The notes: generated from the letters alone by a model not told the origin. DNA of 64,000 nt from Branchinecta lynchi (GCA_023053575.1 JAKZAP010000009.1:18271869-18335868); one strand, 5' to 3'; counted from the first letter of the stretch, positions 10,521 through 20,135 are shown. Translations and numbers: made by a program.

Positions 10521-10690
10521 ATATGACTAAGTCCAAAACACGTCAGTGAACCTTAGGAAGAACGAGAAACGTCGCCCGAACGATGACTCAAATAATTTGT
10601 CACCCAATCAACTGCGCTCGTTGGTGACAGCTGTGACGACGCTTTGACTCTTCGCTAGGCACATAATAACGAGTTAGTAATCAAGAGTTT
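10521..10690 (+). repeat. ACTAAGTCC family copy
   Basis: TATATGACTAAGTCCAAAAC through AACGAGAAACGTCGCC matches the members at 4.76, 15.99 and 44.7 kb. It continues to CTTCGCTAGGCACA as in the other copies. No TIR pairing is visible within this copy. Confidence 0.5.
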
Positions 10691-11060
10691 GTTGTCCTCT
10701 GACTTTATGGTTCAACCATGTAGAGTCCGGTAGAAACCCCAACCGGACCATATGGGGTAGTGTCAAGTTGGGGGTGGTAAGGCTTTGTCTGTGCAGGAAC
10801 TAACGGTGGTACGAAAGTATAGATAGTTACGCATATGCGAATCTGATCTAGTTCTGACGGGACGGTGTTTCCGGCTTGTTAAATAATATAAATCCTGGAT
10901 CTCTGAAGGTCCTCTGACAGGAAGAATGAAAATAAACTGGGATTAAGTCGATTTGTGTTTAGGTGTGAACAATAATTCAAAAATGTTATGAATACTCCTT
11001 CAGCCATAGGTCACTGCTAATCTTACATAAAAACGAATGTCGCTAAATGCAAAAGTCAAC
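10691..11060. other. Intergenic, nothing recognised
   Basis: No open frame, TIR or dispersed repeat was recognised here apart from low-complexity AT stretches. Confidence 0.35.
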
Positions 11061-11120
11061 TAAGATTTGCCCCATCGATATTTCGACCCTTTTTGGCAAG
11101 GGTCCTCGTCAGGCTCTAGC
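11048..11120 (-). ncRNA. Hammerhead-like core motif (diverged repeat copy)
   Basis: On the minus strand CTGACGA (11106-11112) and GAAA (11081-11084) flank a helix in which GACCCTT pairs with AAGGGTC. These are the conserved strands of a hammerhead ribozyme core with helix II. The same core with different helix II bases recurs at 14.39 and 19.19 kb. Helix III and a cleavage site could not be placed, so ribozyme function is only a hypothesis. Confidence 0.35.
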
Positions 11121-11158
11121 TAGAAGAAACTAGCTTTCAATCACGTCATTTTTCTTAC

Positions 11159-11834
11159 AGCGTGTTCGAGCCTCCTAACAACAACAAAAATTAGTTACCA
11201 TTTTCGTTCCAACCTCGTAAAAAGTTACTACGCTGACCGTTCCAGCATTCTCGAAATAGTAACTAATAGCAAGAACCAATAAGCCAATAGAACGCCCGTC
11301 TTTGGTCGCACGAACGACAATTGATACCCCGACAAAACTGCCCGTCTTCTTCTCTTTTTGGTCGTTGCACATATCAGAGGAATTAGTGTAGGAGGCGCGC
11401 TGACCCGCTCCGCAGCGCGTCCAGACAACCGATCGACGTTTACTTTCGAAAATTCTTCTTAGGGATTTACTGCGATATAGCTGTTTGTAGAGGTGACGAA
11501 TTGTGATGTTGCTTGTAGCTCGTACCCTCCGCTCGTTTCCATCGGGCAGGGCACACGGATTTATTCGACTCCACATGGTCCTATTACAGAGATAGGGGGA
11601 CGGAGGTTCTGGTGCTTATTTGTTCCTTGTTCTAGCTAATAGTAACTATTTGATTGCCACGCTCGGGAGTGTGAAGCGTGGTAACTATGATCTCTGTGAC
11701 CATAGATTGGCCTTATTAGCCCATAGCACGATATTTTGCGGAAAATAAAAAAAAATTGTCCCATCCCTGACGACTAGAAGCCAAAGCCTGTCACCTCGTA
11801 CGTAGTAACTACGGTAAGTAGGGTGGAACACGCT
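11159..11834. mobile_element. Harbinger-like TIR element interrupted by a second element
   Basis: Ends CAGCGTGTTCGAGCC and GGTGGAACACGCTC are flanked by TTA on both sides (11155-11157 and 11836-11838, within a base). A 3-bp TTA duplication is typical of PIF/Harbinger. The copy at 24.63-25.10 kb is uninterrupted and shows the pre-insertion site AAATAGTAACTATTTG, which here is split by the element at about 11272-11640. The TTA flank is clean in the 24.6-kb copy and slightly less so here. Confidence 0.65.
11272..11640. mobile_element. Nested MULE-like element with 10-bp TSD
   Basis: ATAGTAACTA stands on both sides of this insert (about 11259-11268 and 11640-11649). The 24.6-kb copy of the host element has it once, so it is a 10-bp target duplication. 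The body matches the element at 2424-2820 (GCTGACCCGCTC, CGGAGGTTCTG, TTATTTGTTC). The opposing open frames inside (11175-11576 and 11228-11428 minus) have no counterpart in the 2.4-kb copy and are not called. Confidence 0.6.
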
Positions 11835-12074
11835 CTTAGTTATAGCTTATTAAGAACCTGCCTCCTAAGAACTCTCGCTTACCAATGTCAAATGGTTTGT
11901 CATTTCTGTTTATTTTTTCGCAAGAGGGTAGTTTTTATTTATTTAAATGGTAGATTGCAGGTCATTTTATACAGGTCAGATAAATTAAGTTATATTATTT
12001 TTTTTTAGATTTATAGGGTACGTAGTTGTTGTTATTATAGTAAAATTTTTAACAAGCACTGCATGTTCGAATTT

Positions 12075-12140
12075 TGTTCTCCACAGTGCTTGTATAATGT
12101 ATTTGTATTTTTGTGTAAAATGAACTTGAACTTGAACTCC
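12075..12140 (+). repeat. LINE 3' tail with GAACTT repeats
   Basis: TTTTTGTGTAAAATGAACTTGAACTTGAACTC has the look of a CR1-type 3' end with a short tandem tail. A similar GAACTTG tail stands at about 19.15 kb. No RT remnant is recognisable upstream between 11840 and 12070. Confidence 0.35.
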
Positions 12141-12196
12141 AGTCAGGTCAGAGATGGGGATTCGAATCTTCTGCTTGCTAGGCCGGATTCGGATTC

Positions 12197-13218
12197 CAAA
12201 CCTTGAATCTTACGAGCCCACTCCACTTTCTAATCTTTTCCCAGTCTTTACACACTAACAAGCACACATGAAAACCTAGAAATATGGTTTACATACCGTC
12301 TCGTTTCCTGTAGGCATCAGTGCCGTTTTTGCCATCTCTGATTTTTACAACTGTCACCTATGTATGGGAGCTCGGGGTTGACCCGAACACTAATTTTCCT
12401 CTTCTTGCTAGGCCGTCATTTCTTGACGGATTTAAACCATTTTTGTTGTCAAACGTGAAGAATGTCCGAGAGAACAGTTTGATATTTTTTTCAGATTTTT
12501 TCCACATCAGGCATTGAAGTATAAATTTTGTTTCCGTCTTTCAGTTTGTCCGAACCAACCCCGAGGCGTTGATAGGCCCCGGGTTGGTTAGGACTTCATT
12601 TTCAATGTAATTTTTTTTTACTCAACTTTGTTTAAATATTTAAAAAGTGTCAAATAGAATATTGCGGCTCAAAAGTAAAAACATAAAACTGAAGAAGACA
12701 TATGTTTCAAACCTTGAATCTTACGAGCCCACTCCAGTTTCTAATCTTTTCCCAGTCTTTACACACTAACAAGCACACATGAAAACCTAGAAATATGGTT
12801 TACATACCGTCTCGTTTCCTGTAGGCATCAGTGCCGTTTTTGCCATCTCTGATTTTTACAACTGTCACCTATGTATGGGAGCTCGGGGTTGACCCGAACA
12901 CTAATTTTCCTCTTCTTGCTAGGCCGTCATTTGTTGACGGATTTAAACCATTTTTGTTGTCAAACGTGAAGAATGTCCAAGAGAACAGTTTGATATTTTT
13001 TTCAGATTTTTTCCACATCAGGCATTGAAGTATAAATTTTGTTTCCGTCTTTCAGTTTGTCCGAACCAACCCCGAGGCGTTGATAGGCCCCGGGTTGGTT
13101 AGGACTTCATTTTCAATGTAATTTTTTTTTACTCAACTTTGTTTAAATATTTAAAAAGTGTCAAATAGAATATTGCGGCTCAAAAGTAAAAACATAAAAC
13201 TGAAGAAGACATATGTTT
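12197..13218. repeat. 511-bp direct tandem duplication
   Basis: 12197-12707 and 12708-13218 are the same sequence with a handful of substitutions (for example C/G at 12226/12737 and TTTCTTGACGG/TTTGTTGACGG), so the duplication is recent. Each unit holds one inverted pair, TCGGGGTTGACCCGAACA and TGTCCGAACCAACCCCGAG, resembling the ends of a small TIR element. It also holds a hairpin in which CCAACCCCG pairs with CCGGGTTGG. The identical 65-codon frames in each unit (12320-12517, 12831-13028) are duplicated noise. Confidence 0.85.
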
Positions 13219-14069
13219 CAAGATCAGAAGCCAATGGAGAAGCGAGGTTGGATCAAAATGAATTTCCTTTAACTGCCCTTTTAGTTCCCCCAGTAATTCC
13301 AGGGGTTGGTAGCTTCAAAGTTATGTCAGCAAAGTTCGATTCTATAGAAAGATGATTTTAGTCCCATTCTTGCGCAGGAAGAATATCTTCTATTGCTTTT
13401 CTTATTCGACTCTCCCACAGAACACTTTTGGTTTGACCTTTTCCCTAACTGAACTTCGCAGGGACGAATTCATCTTTTTGTCCCTCCTGAAAATATTGTT
13501 AGCAAAGTTAATTACAGTAAAATTCATTAAATACAAGATTTTCTATTTTCTACTGTATTATTGCTGATTCTACCAGCATCTTTTTTTCGCGTTCATTTTT
13601 TCCCTTTTGATAACTGATTCTGTTAACAAATTTATAGCTCCGGTTCGGGTTTATTCTTGGGTTTCTGTAAGCAAAGAATGACCGAATGAACTCATTCAAA
13701 ACTGTCCGAACCAACCCGGCCACCCTGACTGAATTAACAAAATAGCGTACCCCAGGAATACCAAGTGACCTATCTCGAAAATAATTAGTAGGGTATAACT
13801 CTAATCAATAAGTTATATAATACCATTTAATTGCCTTCCACTTACCACTAATCTTCGGGGTACAGCTTTCTAGCCTGAGCTAAAACCTTTTACCTCACGA
13901 AAACCATTTTTTTCAACTTTCTGTCAAAAATAGAAAAGCAAGGACCATGAAGCTTTAGTACAAAGTTGGTCACTAAAAGGCAGATGTCATGTATTTTTTT
14001 CAGATTTTAGTGACAACTTTTAATATTTGTTGTCCGATCCAACCCCGAGCTCCCGACATGACTTGATTT
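13219..14069. other. Intergenic with CCAACCC element ends
   Basis: TGTCCGAACCAACCCGG (about 13702) and TGTCCGATCCAACCCCGAG (about 14031) resemble the terminal words inside the 511-bp duplication. No complete element and no gene can be supported. Confidence 0.35.
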
Positions 14070-14700
14070 TTGTTCAATGGGCAGATCAAACAATCATGAT
14101 GCCACATTGCCCCCACCCCTAGAATACAATGTTACAGCAGAAATCAGCCGATTCCTATACAACCTATTGTCGCTAATATATCGTTACGGCTTTTTTTGCC
14201 GACTGCCATACTCCGATTTACTAGCTTCGACGAGGACCCTTGCCAAGAGGGGCCGAAATATCGCTGATGAAGAATCGTAGCTGACGTATCCGTTGAAAAC
14301 ATTGTTGGAATAAAAAATTATTTATTACAGGTTTGGATTACAGGTTTGTTTCTTTCCCCGAAGTTGAACAAGAGGACTGAAAGCCTGACGAGGACCCTTG
14401 CCAAGAAGGGCCGAAATATCGCTGATGAAGAATCGTAGCTGACGTATCCGTTGAAAACATTGTTGGAATAAAAAATTCGACAAATATAACCGGAGTTTTT
14501 TTTTCTTACCCATTCGTTGTCATTATACACTCCGGATTATTTGTATTGGTGACAAATATTCACATTAACGGTGTGAACTGAGAATTCCTTGTAAGCTCCG
14601 GAATCAGCTGCAACTAATTCGGTTATATTTGTACAATTTTGGCAGTTTTGAAACTTTACACCCAGAAAACAAAACTTTTAGTACTAAGTACTACAAACAA
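14070..14700 (-). mobile_element. 675-bp TIR DNA element (copy B), truncated and interrupted
   Basis: GTTCAATGGGCAGATCAAAC at 14072 and the sequence to 14231, then again 14478-14700, match 20.79-21.17 kb closely. The 246 bp between are absent from the 20.8-kb copy. The other TIR is missing: homology fades near 14700. The target word CTTCGACAAATATAA is intact at 20.94 kb, which dates the insertion at 14232 as later. Confidence 0.6.
14232..14477 (+). mobile_element. Insertion with two 88-bp direct repeats and hammerhead-like core
   Basis: Units 14232-14319 and 14390-14477 are almost identical (one difference noticed, AGAGGGG/AGAAGGG) and are separated by 70 bp. The insert is flanked by CGAC on both sides. 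Unit 2 is preceded by CCT, so CTGACGA (14385-14391), a paired GGACCCTT/AAGGGCC helix and GAAA (14413-14416) form a hammerhead-like core. In unit 1 the insertion boundary cuts this core. Partial-LTR direct repeats with hammerhead motifs are known for Penelope-like elements and retrozymes; placing this insert there is inference. Related single copies lie at 7.25, 11.08, 14.89, 19.19, 38.0 and 57.6 kb. Confidence 0.55.
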
Positions 14701-14759
14701 CATATCGATTCGGAATCGGGTTCGTACCTAGCCTTGGATTCGGATTCAAATCAATAAAT

Positions 14760-14905
14760 ATTCTTTGAGCCCAAGCTGACTTTGAAACATTTATTCAAAC
14801 AATGTTTACAACGGATACGGATTCAAATCCTTTCATGATCGGATTCGCTAAATTTTTAGGTAAGGTTCGCTCCTTCTAGGGGCTGCCTGACGAGGGCCCG
14901 GGCCA
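14760..14905 (-). repeat. Tail and core fragments of the 88-bp repeat family
   Basis: AAATATTCTTTGAGCCCAAG through ACAATGTTTACAACGGATACG matches 57.58-57.65 kb, the tail of the same family. From 14883, GCCTGACGAGGGCCCGGGCC is a further core that is split by the element at 14906-15102 and resumes at 15103. Confidence 0.45.
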
Positions 14906-15102
14906 AGGCCGTATCCAGGGGGGGAGGTAGGGGGTTGACCCCCACCCCCCCGAAATAGATAAAAATAATAATTTTTATATGCTTTTCCTTCTGATCTATG
15001 TGTTTTTTGTACTTTTTTGTCCGACCAGCAGGCAATAACCCCCCCCCCCCGAAAGGCACCCCTCCCCCCCCCCCCCGAAATAATTTCCTGGATACGGGCC
15101 TG
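14906..15102. mobile_element. MITE AGGCCGTATCCAGG, about 197 bp, with 10-12 bp TSD
   Basis: Ends AGGCCGTATCCAGG and CCTGGATACGGGCCTG are inverted repeats separated by G-runs, a T-rich middle and C-runs. GCCCGGGCCA occurs at 14896-14905 and again at 15103-15112, a 10-bp or slightly longer target duplication within the hammerhead-like repeat. The copy at 18.20-18.37 kb also has a 9-10 bp duplication. The superfamily is unassigned; duplication length fits MULE. Confidence 0.7.
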
Positions 15103-15179
15103 GCCCGGGCCAAGAAGGGCCGCAGTATCACTAGAACAAGCCTTAGCTGACTTGTCCGTATGGCGCAAATTTTTACACT

Positions 15180-15470
15180 ACTATGCATACTAATCTATTT
15201 TACCTATGTTAGGTGTGGTGTTGCATCTGTAATCATATGTCCCTTTTAAGGCAAATCAGGATTTTTGCTTTTCGATTATTAAAATTTAGCCGAAAAAGGC
15301 TGAGATAGGACAATCTAGTTGCTCATTACTTATTCATTTATAAAGAGAGTTGAAGACCTGATTAAAATGCGTTACTTCGTGGCTCCGCTAAGAAACCATC
15401 ACAACAACTTTTCCAACAAACGTTGTTGATTTATGGTTTACAAAGGATCTGAATCAACTTTAAGGATTTG
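15180..15470. other. Intergenic, nothing recognised
   Basis: AT-rich; CCGAAAAAGGCTGAGATAGGACAATCTAG (about 15291) is echoed at 47.09 kb (GAAAAGGTCTAGGATACGACAATCTAG), hinting at another dispersed family. Confidence 0.3.
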
Positions 15471-15530
15471 TTTGGGTGACGTTTCTTGTTCTTCCCGAAG
15501 TTCAGTGGCATATTTCGGACTTGGTCATAG
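15470..15530 (-). repeat. ACTAAGTCC family end, inverted
   Basis: GACGTTTCTTGTTCTTCCCG through TTCGGACTTGGTCATAGAG is the reverse complement of the start of the copy at 15.99 kb. The two face each other across about 470 bp, so they may be the two ends of one element. Confidence 0.5.
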
Positions 15531-15995
15531 AGAGTATTTATTATTTTAGTTTCTTAGTTTTTAGTTTTAGTTCAATACTCTTCATTATACAAACCAACTT
15601 TTACATGCTAAACTACATGGACACTGTAACCGTCTTAACATCCTTTATACATGTAGCTGATACTTCTGACTGCAGGAAAGCCCGAATGGGCCTGTGGGGG
15701 CAGTACAAAAAAACTTCACTTTACATTAAATTTCACATACTTTTTCAAAAAAGAGAAGAAAACATTCGTCCTCATTTTCTGTTTGCTCTGGTTGTTTTGG
15801 AAGATTCTATCAGGAGCTAATATCCCCTCACGGGCAACAGTTACTGCACACTCTTCCGATCCTTCACGAATTTTACTACGGCATAAAAAATGTTTACAAG
15901 TATTAAAATGACCATTAAACCTGCTCGTTCTAATCGGCCGTAACATCGATGAAAATGGCTCGCCGCTGTGCCGTAGGGGACAGTGAAAGCGCGAA
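15531..15995. other. Sequence between two facing repeat ends
   Basis: Open frames occur here on both strands (plus to 15820, minus from 16024), but they run into the terminal repeats and show no recognisable motif. This may be the body of a non-autonomous TIR element. Confidence 0.35.
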
Positions 15996-16165
15996 ATCGT
16001 AACACGAAGTCCGAAACACGCCACTGAACCTCAGGAAGAACAAGAAACGTCACCCAAAACCCCTTTAATTTGATTCAAATCTTGTGTAAACCAGTCAACA
16101 ATGTTTGTTGTCGTAACTTTTCTTTTTCTTCGCTGGGCATATTGCGATTCTTTATCGCTCCATTA
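15995..16165 (+). repeat. ACTAAGTCC family copy
   Basis: CGAAGTCCGAAACACGCCAC continues to GTTTGTTGTCGTAACTTTTC and CTTCGCTGGGCA. It is uninterrupted and so gives the pre-insertion state for the MITE at 4878-5171. Confidence 0.55.
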
Positions 16166-16307
16166 TGCCACCCAATAAAGATCGCTCTTTTCATTTTTTA
16201 TTGTCGAAATGCTGATTCATATTTCTGTGTTTTGTTTATTCCTTTGAGGAGTATTAAGTTTTGTTTATTGCCCAATAGTCGAGCTTGTCTCCCCATTTGG
16301 GCAAGTC

Positions 16308-16412
16308 GAAAGAATTGATACAAAATGACTTTTCTTTTAAAATAAAACTGAAAATTCGAAAGAATTTATACAAAATGACTTTTCTTTTAAAATAAAACTG
16401 AAAACTGAAAAG
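16308..16412. repeat. About 55-bp tandem duplication
   Basis: CGAAAGAATTGATACAAAATG and its continuation to AAAATAAAACTGAAAA are repeated directly as CGAAAGAATTTATACAAAATG and so on, with one difference. No coding content. Confidence 0.7.
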
Positions 16413-17098
16413 TCAGTCATCAGCAATATTTCAAAGCTGAAGTCACGCCTGTGTGCAACCCCGCGCGCAAAACGAAAAGGCTAGGACCCCTGTTCTGACG
16501 CAACAGGAATTCGGGTGCAATTGTTTGAATTTTGAAAGTTTGAATCCTTGTTTTGGGGACTTTCTGGTTCAGCTTATTTTAATCCACAATAAACTTGGAA
16601 TTAATTCAGAATGTTATCACGAGCAATGGGCGATTTGTGGCCTGAGTTTCGACCAGATTTTTTGGCCTACCTCACAGCATCACGATCATATTTGACAGTG
16701 CAAAACGGAATCGCAGTCAGCCTGGGCTGAAGGAATATTTAGAATCACGAACACGAATACTTTCCACTAGCATAATTTGCTTAACCCAAACCACCTAATC
16801 ATTGAATGTTTCTTATATTTTTGTGGCTTGTCATTTTTCAATGTCCTTTTTCAATTTATGGCTGTCCTTTTTCGATAAAGCAAGCACTTAAGTTTTAAAT
16901 TGGTAAAAAAAATATATTGTTCGACTGCGGCCCAATATTGTTTTCCGTGTGAAAAATCTGATCAAATTCGTTACAGATTCAACATTTTCTTTAATCAAAA
17001 ATGTTTTTGTCAACCCCTTTGGGCCAGTGATTTACAGGCCTAACTAGCGGTGCTGATCTCAGATTCTCTGCCCTCAGCCAAGAGCGAAGGCTATTTGT
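16413..17098. other. Intergenic with dispersed GGCCTGAGTTTCGACCAG repeat
   Basis: At about 16625-16690 the stretch CGATTTGTGGCCTGAGTTTC through CACAGCATCACGA matches the two halves flanking the MITE at 17.11-17.38 kb. The rest is AT-rich and unrecognised. Confidence 0.4.
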
Positions 17099-17106
17099 GG
17101 CCCGAG

Positions 17107-17379
17107 CAGGGGCGTCACGTATAGGGGGGGGGGGGGGCAATGGTATCAGCCAGTCGGTGCGCCGCGATTTTTTCGTAAGAACAGTCGATTTTTCTCTGAA
17201 ACAGTCAATTTTTCTTAAAAACAGTAGTTTTCCTGAAAATCAGTCGATTTTTCGCCGAAATAGTCGTGTTTCTAAAAAATAATGTCGTTTTTACTTGAAT
17301 ACAGTCGGTGACAATGACTAGCAAGTTGGTAAATACCTTGCCCCCTCCCCCTCAAAAATGTTGGCTAGTAACGCTTCTG
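17107..17379. mobile_element. hAT-like MITE CAGGGGCGTCAC (copy 2), 273 bp
   Basis: Ends CAGGGGCGT and ACGCTTCTG bound repeated AGTCGATTTTTC blocks, like the copy at 4878-5171. The flanks GGCCCGAG (17099-17106) and GGCCTGGT (17380-17387) agree at 5 of 8 positions. Comparison with the empty homologous site at 16.64 kb (TGGCCTGAGTTTCG) supports an 8-bp duplication that has since decayed. Confidence 0.7.
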
Positions 17380-17387
17380 GGCCTGGT

Positions 17388-18195
17388 TTCGGCCAGGTTT
17401 TTTGGTCTAAACCCCACAGCATCACGAACAAGAATGTGTCCGTGGGGAACAGGCCTACAGGTGCGAGATACCAAACAGAGAAAATACTAAAAATATTTCT
17501 ATAACATATTTAACTCAGTTTTTATTTGAGTTTGTCCGTCCGTCAATTGATCAATAATTTTGTCAGTTGACCAGTCGTAATATACTTTATTAGTACACTT
17601 GCTCCAGTTCAATTTCAATTTATTCGTTCGCCAGTTGATCACCAAGTAAATCAATTGTCTGATAATATACTTGTAATTACCATACTTGATTCAGTACATC
17701 ACAAAGATCCTTTCCGGATCCGACGATTGCTTTCCCCGAAAATAAACACCGCCTGAGAAATACTGGAGAATTACAACTGAACAAACATTCGCTCCTTACT
17801 TATGCTACAAGCATGTTTAATCCCAACCAATTATTATCTCCAATATTCAATAACAGTCTCGTTTTGTTTCCCGAAGTTCTGGATTAATCGGTAGAATAAC
17901 AAGTAGGCGATTTCCATCGATTTGCCGACAGACTCGACAGCAAGTCCATCTTGTTTTGACTTCAGGGATTGTCAACTCCCATCTGTTTATAAACTTACCA
18001 TTAAGTAAATGTACCTTCAGCCAAAGCTGACGACGAACCATGGAATATACATTAAATGTTAACTTCAGACATCGAGGTTGATATCGGAAAATGACATGGA
18101 GACAGTCATTGAAAATAACCTATCCGAGCCGAAGGCGATTTTCATTAGGAATGCGATTGTAGCAAGGTATGTCTCAGGGTGGTTGGCTAGGAACA
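17388..18195. other. Intergenic with GTCAGTTGACCAGTCG words
   Basis: GTCAGTTGACCAGTCGTAATAT (17559) and GTCAGTTGACCAGTCGTAATAT (19084) are shared, with related GCCAGTTGATCACCA in between, suggesting a further low-copy repeat. No gene. Confidence 0.35.
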
Positions 18196-18369
18196 AGGCC
18201 GTATCCAGGGGGGGATTAGGGTGTTGACCCCCCCCCCCAAACATACAAAAATACTCATTTGTACAGGCTTTTCCCTCTGATCAATGTCTTTTTTGTACTA
18301 GTTTGTGCGACCCGCAGGCGAACCCCCCTCCCCCCCCCGCACCGAAACAAATTCCTGGATACGGACCTG
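18196..18369. mobile_element. MITE AGGCCGTATCCAGG (copy 2), 174 bp
   Basis: Same ends and G-run/C-run architecture as 14906-15102. GCTAGGAA(C/A)(A/G) flanks both sides (18186-18195 and 18370-18379), nine of ten bases at most agreeing. Confidence 0.7.
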
Positions 18370-19185
18370 GCTAGGAAAGCAATATTGTTTTTTAGTTTTG
18401 GAAATTTTTCTCTAATGTTTCTCAGATTTTTTTTCCGGGTTATTTTTAGTGTTTTTATTTTCTTTCTGAAAGGGATGTCTTTTATTTCTTTTTGGAGATC
18501 AGGTTCTATTTTTTCAGTAACTGAGGAAAAGTGCTCGGTGAACTTCTGCGGAGGTTGATACGGCTTCGTATCATCCTCTCTGGAGGCTATACGATATCGT
18601 ATCGACCTCTATAAAAACTCATTGTCACGATATAACTACCTGTGGGACATATAAAGATATACACTTCATATCTGTTCGAGAAAAGTTATAATATAATATA
18701 TGATAATTCCATTTTACATTTTCGCAAAAATAGTGGTGGATAGTTGTAGCCTACGTGCCACAGTCACGAATAGTCACACATATGTTATAATTTAAATAAA
18801 ATATGGTAATGAGCATAACTATAAAACAAATCAATTTAAATTCGGAAATAGAGAACTAGGTCGGAGGGTCCTTCCAGAAATTCGGGTTTTTGCTTGCAAC
18901 GTTTCTTCCTATAAATTATTAAGAATAATTTACATCACCCACTATACTAAATACTAAACATAAGAAAAACAACAGAAAAAGTTCTCCAGGGGATTTCCGC
19001 AAGATATCGTGAATTGGTCTGCCCGTATGTTGACCAGTCGAGTCTGTGCCAAACAAACTAATTCTCAGTTGACCGGTCGTCCGTCAGTTGACCAGTCGTA
19101 ATATTCTAATCGTACTCATAGTTTCTGGAAATATGAGTACTGGAAATGAACTTGTTTGAACTTGACAAGATCATTTTCCAGCTTG
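18370..19185. other. Intergenic, with short palindromes
   Basis: At 18553-18612 GAGGTTGATACGGCTTCGTATCATCCTC is followed by GAGGCTATACGATATCGTAT, a cluster of overlapping dyads. AT-rich otherwise; no gene. Confidence 0.35.
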
Positions 19186-19262
19186 AGCCTGAAGAGGACC
19201 CTTGCCAAGAGGGGCCGAAATACAGCTCGAATAAAACTCAGCTGACGTATCCGTTCTGCATT
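19186..19262 (+). ncRNA. Hammerhead-like core repeat (diverged)
   Basis: CTGAAGA (19189-19195), a helix of GGACCCTT with AAGAGGGGCC, and GAAA (19217-19220), followed by CAGCTGACGTATCCG as in the 14.2-kb units. The C-to-A change in CTGACGA is tolerated in the hammerhead consensus CUGANGA. Function is unproven. Confidence 0.35.
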
Positions 19263-19325
19263 GTCAAACATAATTCGCAGTCAGCTTAGACTGAAAAATT
19301 ATTTACTAATTATATACTTTATACT

Positions 19326-20135
19326 ACAGTCAGGTGCGTCCCGACACCTTCATGATAGGGGGGGGGGGGGGGGGGGGGGGGGGGCTTTTCGAGGTTTTAC
19401 AGTTATCGTGGTATCTGGCCAGTTAGTGTGGTATCTGATTTCAGATACTACGGTCCGACCGTGTTAACTGGTCGTGGTATCTGAAAAGTCTTTCATCAAA
19501 TTTTGTCAGATTGGTGAGAAATAAGTTTAGCACTTAGTGATGTAACTGAATATCTGTTTTTCTTTTGGGATTACTTCGAAGCACAATTCGGCAATTGTCG
19601 TTTTTGCAGAGCAACCGTATATCAGATACCACGGTAACTGCCAAAACGACTAATTGCAGATCCTGACTGATCCTGACTTGGCTGAAAGAATATTTAGCAG
19701 ATCCAGTTACCGTGGTAACAGATACCATGGTATCTGCAAAAACGCAACTATTGACTGGGTTAGGGGGTGTAGTTGAGTTTTATCAGGGCTACTCTGGCGA
19801 TACCATAGTTGCATTTTTTCAGATACCATGGTATTTGTTACCATGGTAACTGCATTTGCAATTAGTCGTTTTTGCAGTTACCGTGGTATCTGATATACGG
19901 TTGCTCTGCAAAAACGACAATTGCCGAAATTGCACCAAACTTCTTTCCCACCAAATTGACAATAATTGATGAAAGTGAGATGACTTTTTCGGATACCACG
20001 AACAGTTACCACGGTCGGTTACCGTGGTATCTGAATATCAGATACCACGATAATTGGCCAGATACCACGATAACTGCAAAACCGGCTTTTGACCGTGGTA
20101 TCAGATACCATGGTATGCAAAAACGCAACTCATAA
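19326..20135. repeat. TACC(A/G)(T/C)GGTA palindrome block with long inverted repeat
   Basis: Starts with a 27-base G run (19358-19384). From 19400 on, short palindromes such as GATACCATGGTATC and TACCGTGGTA recur at least ten times in both orientations. Arms 19581-19658 and 19857-19934 are a near-perfect inverted repeat of about 75 bp with a 198-bp spacer. It has no conserved coding frame. It may be the body of a foldback-type DNA element (GCGTC at 19337 resembles the hAT-like CAG-type ends) or a satellite fragment. Confidence 0.65.

Noticed and set aside
11175..11576. 133-codon minus-strand frame
   Set aside because: It spans the junction of two nested elements and has no counterpart in the other copies.
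12320..13028. Two near-identical 65-codon proteins
   Set aside because: They are the same chance frame copied by the 511-bp tandem duplication; no motif or constraint.
15476..15820. 114-codon plus-strand frame with hydrophobic segments
   Set aside because: It begins inside a dispersed repeat end and overlaps an equally long minus-strand frame; no recognisable domain.
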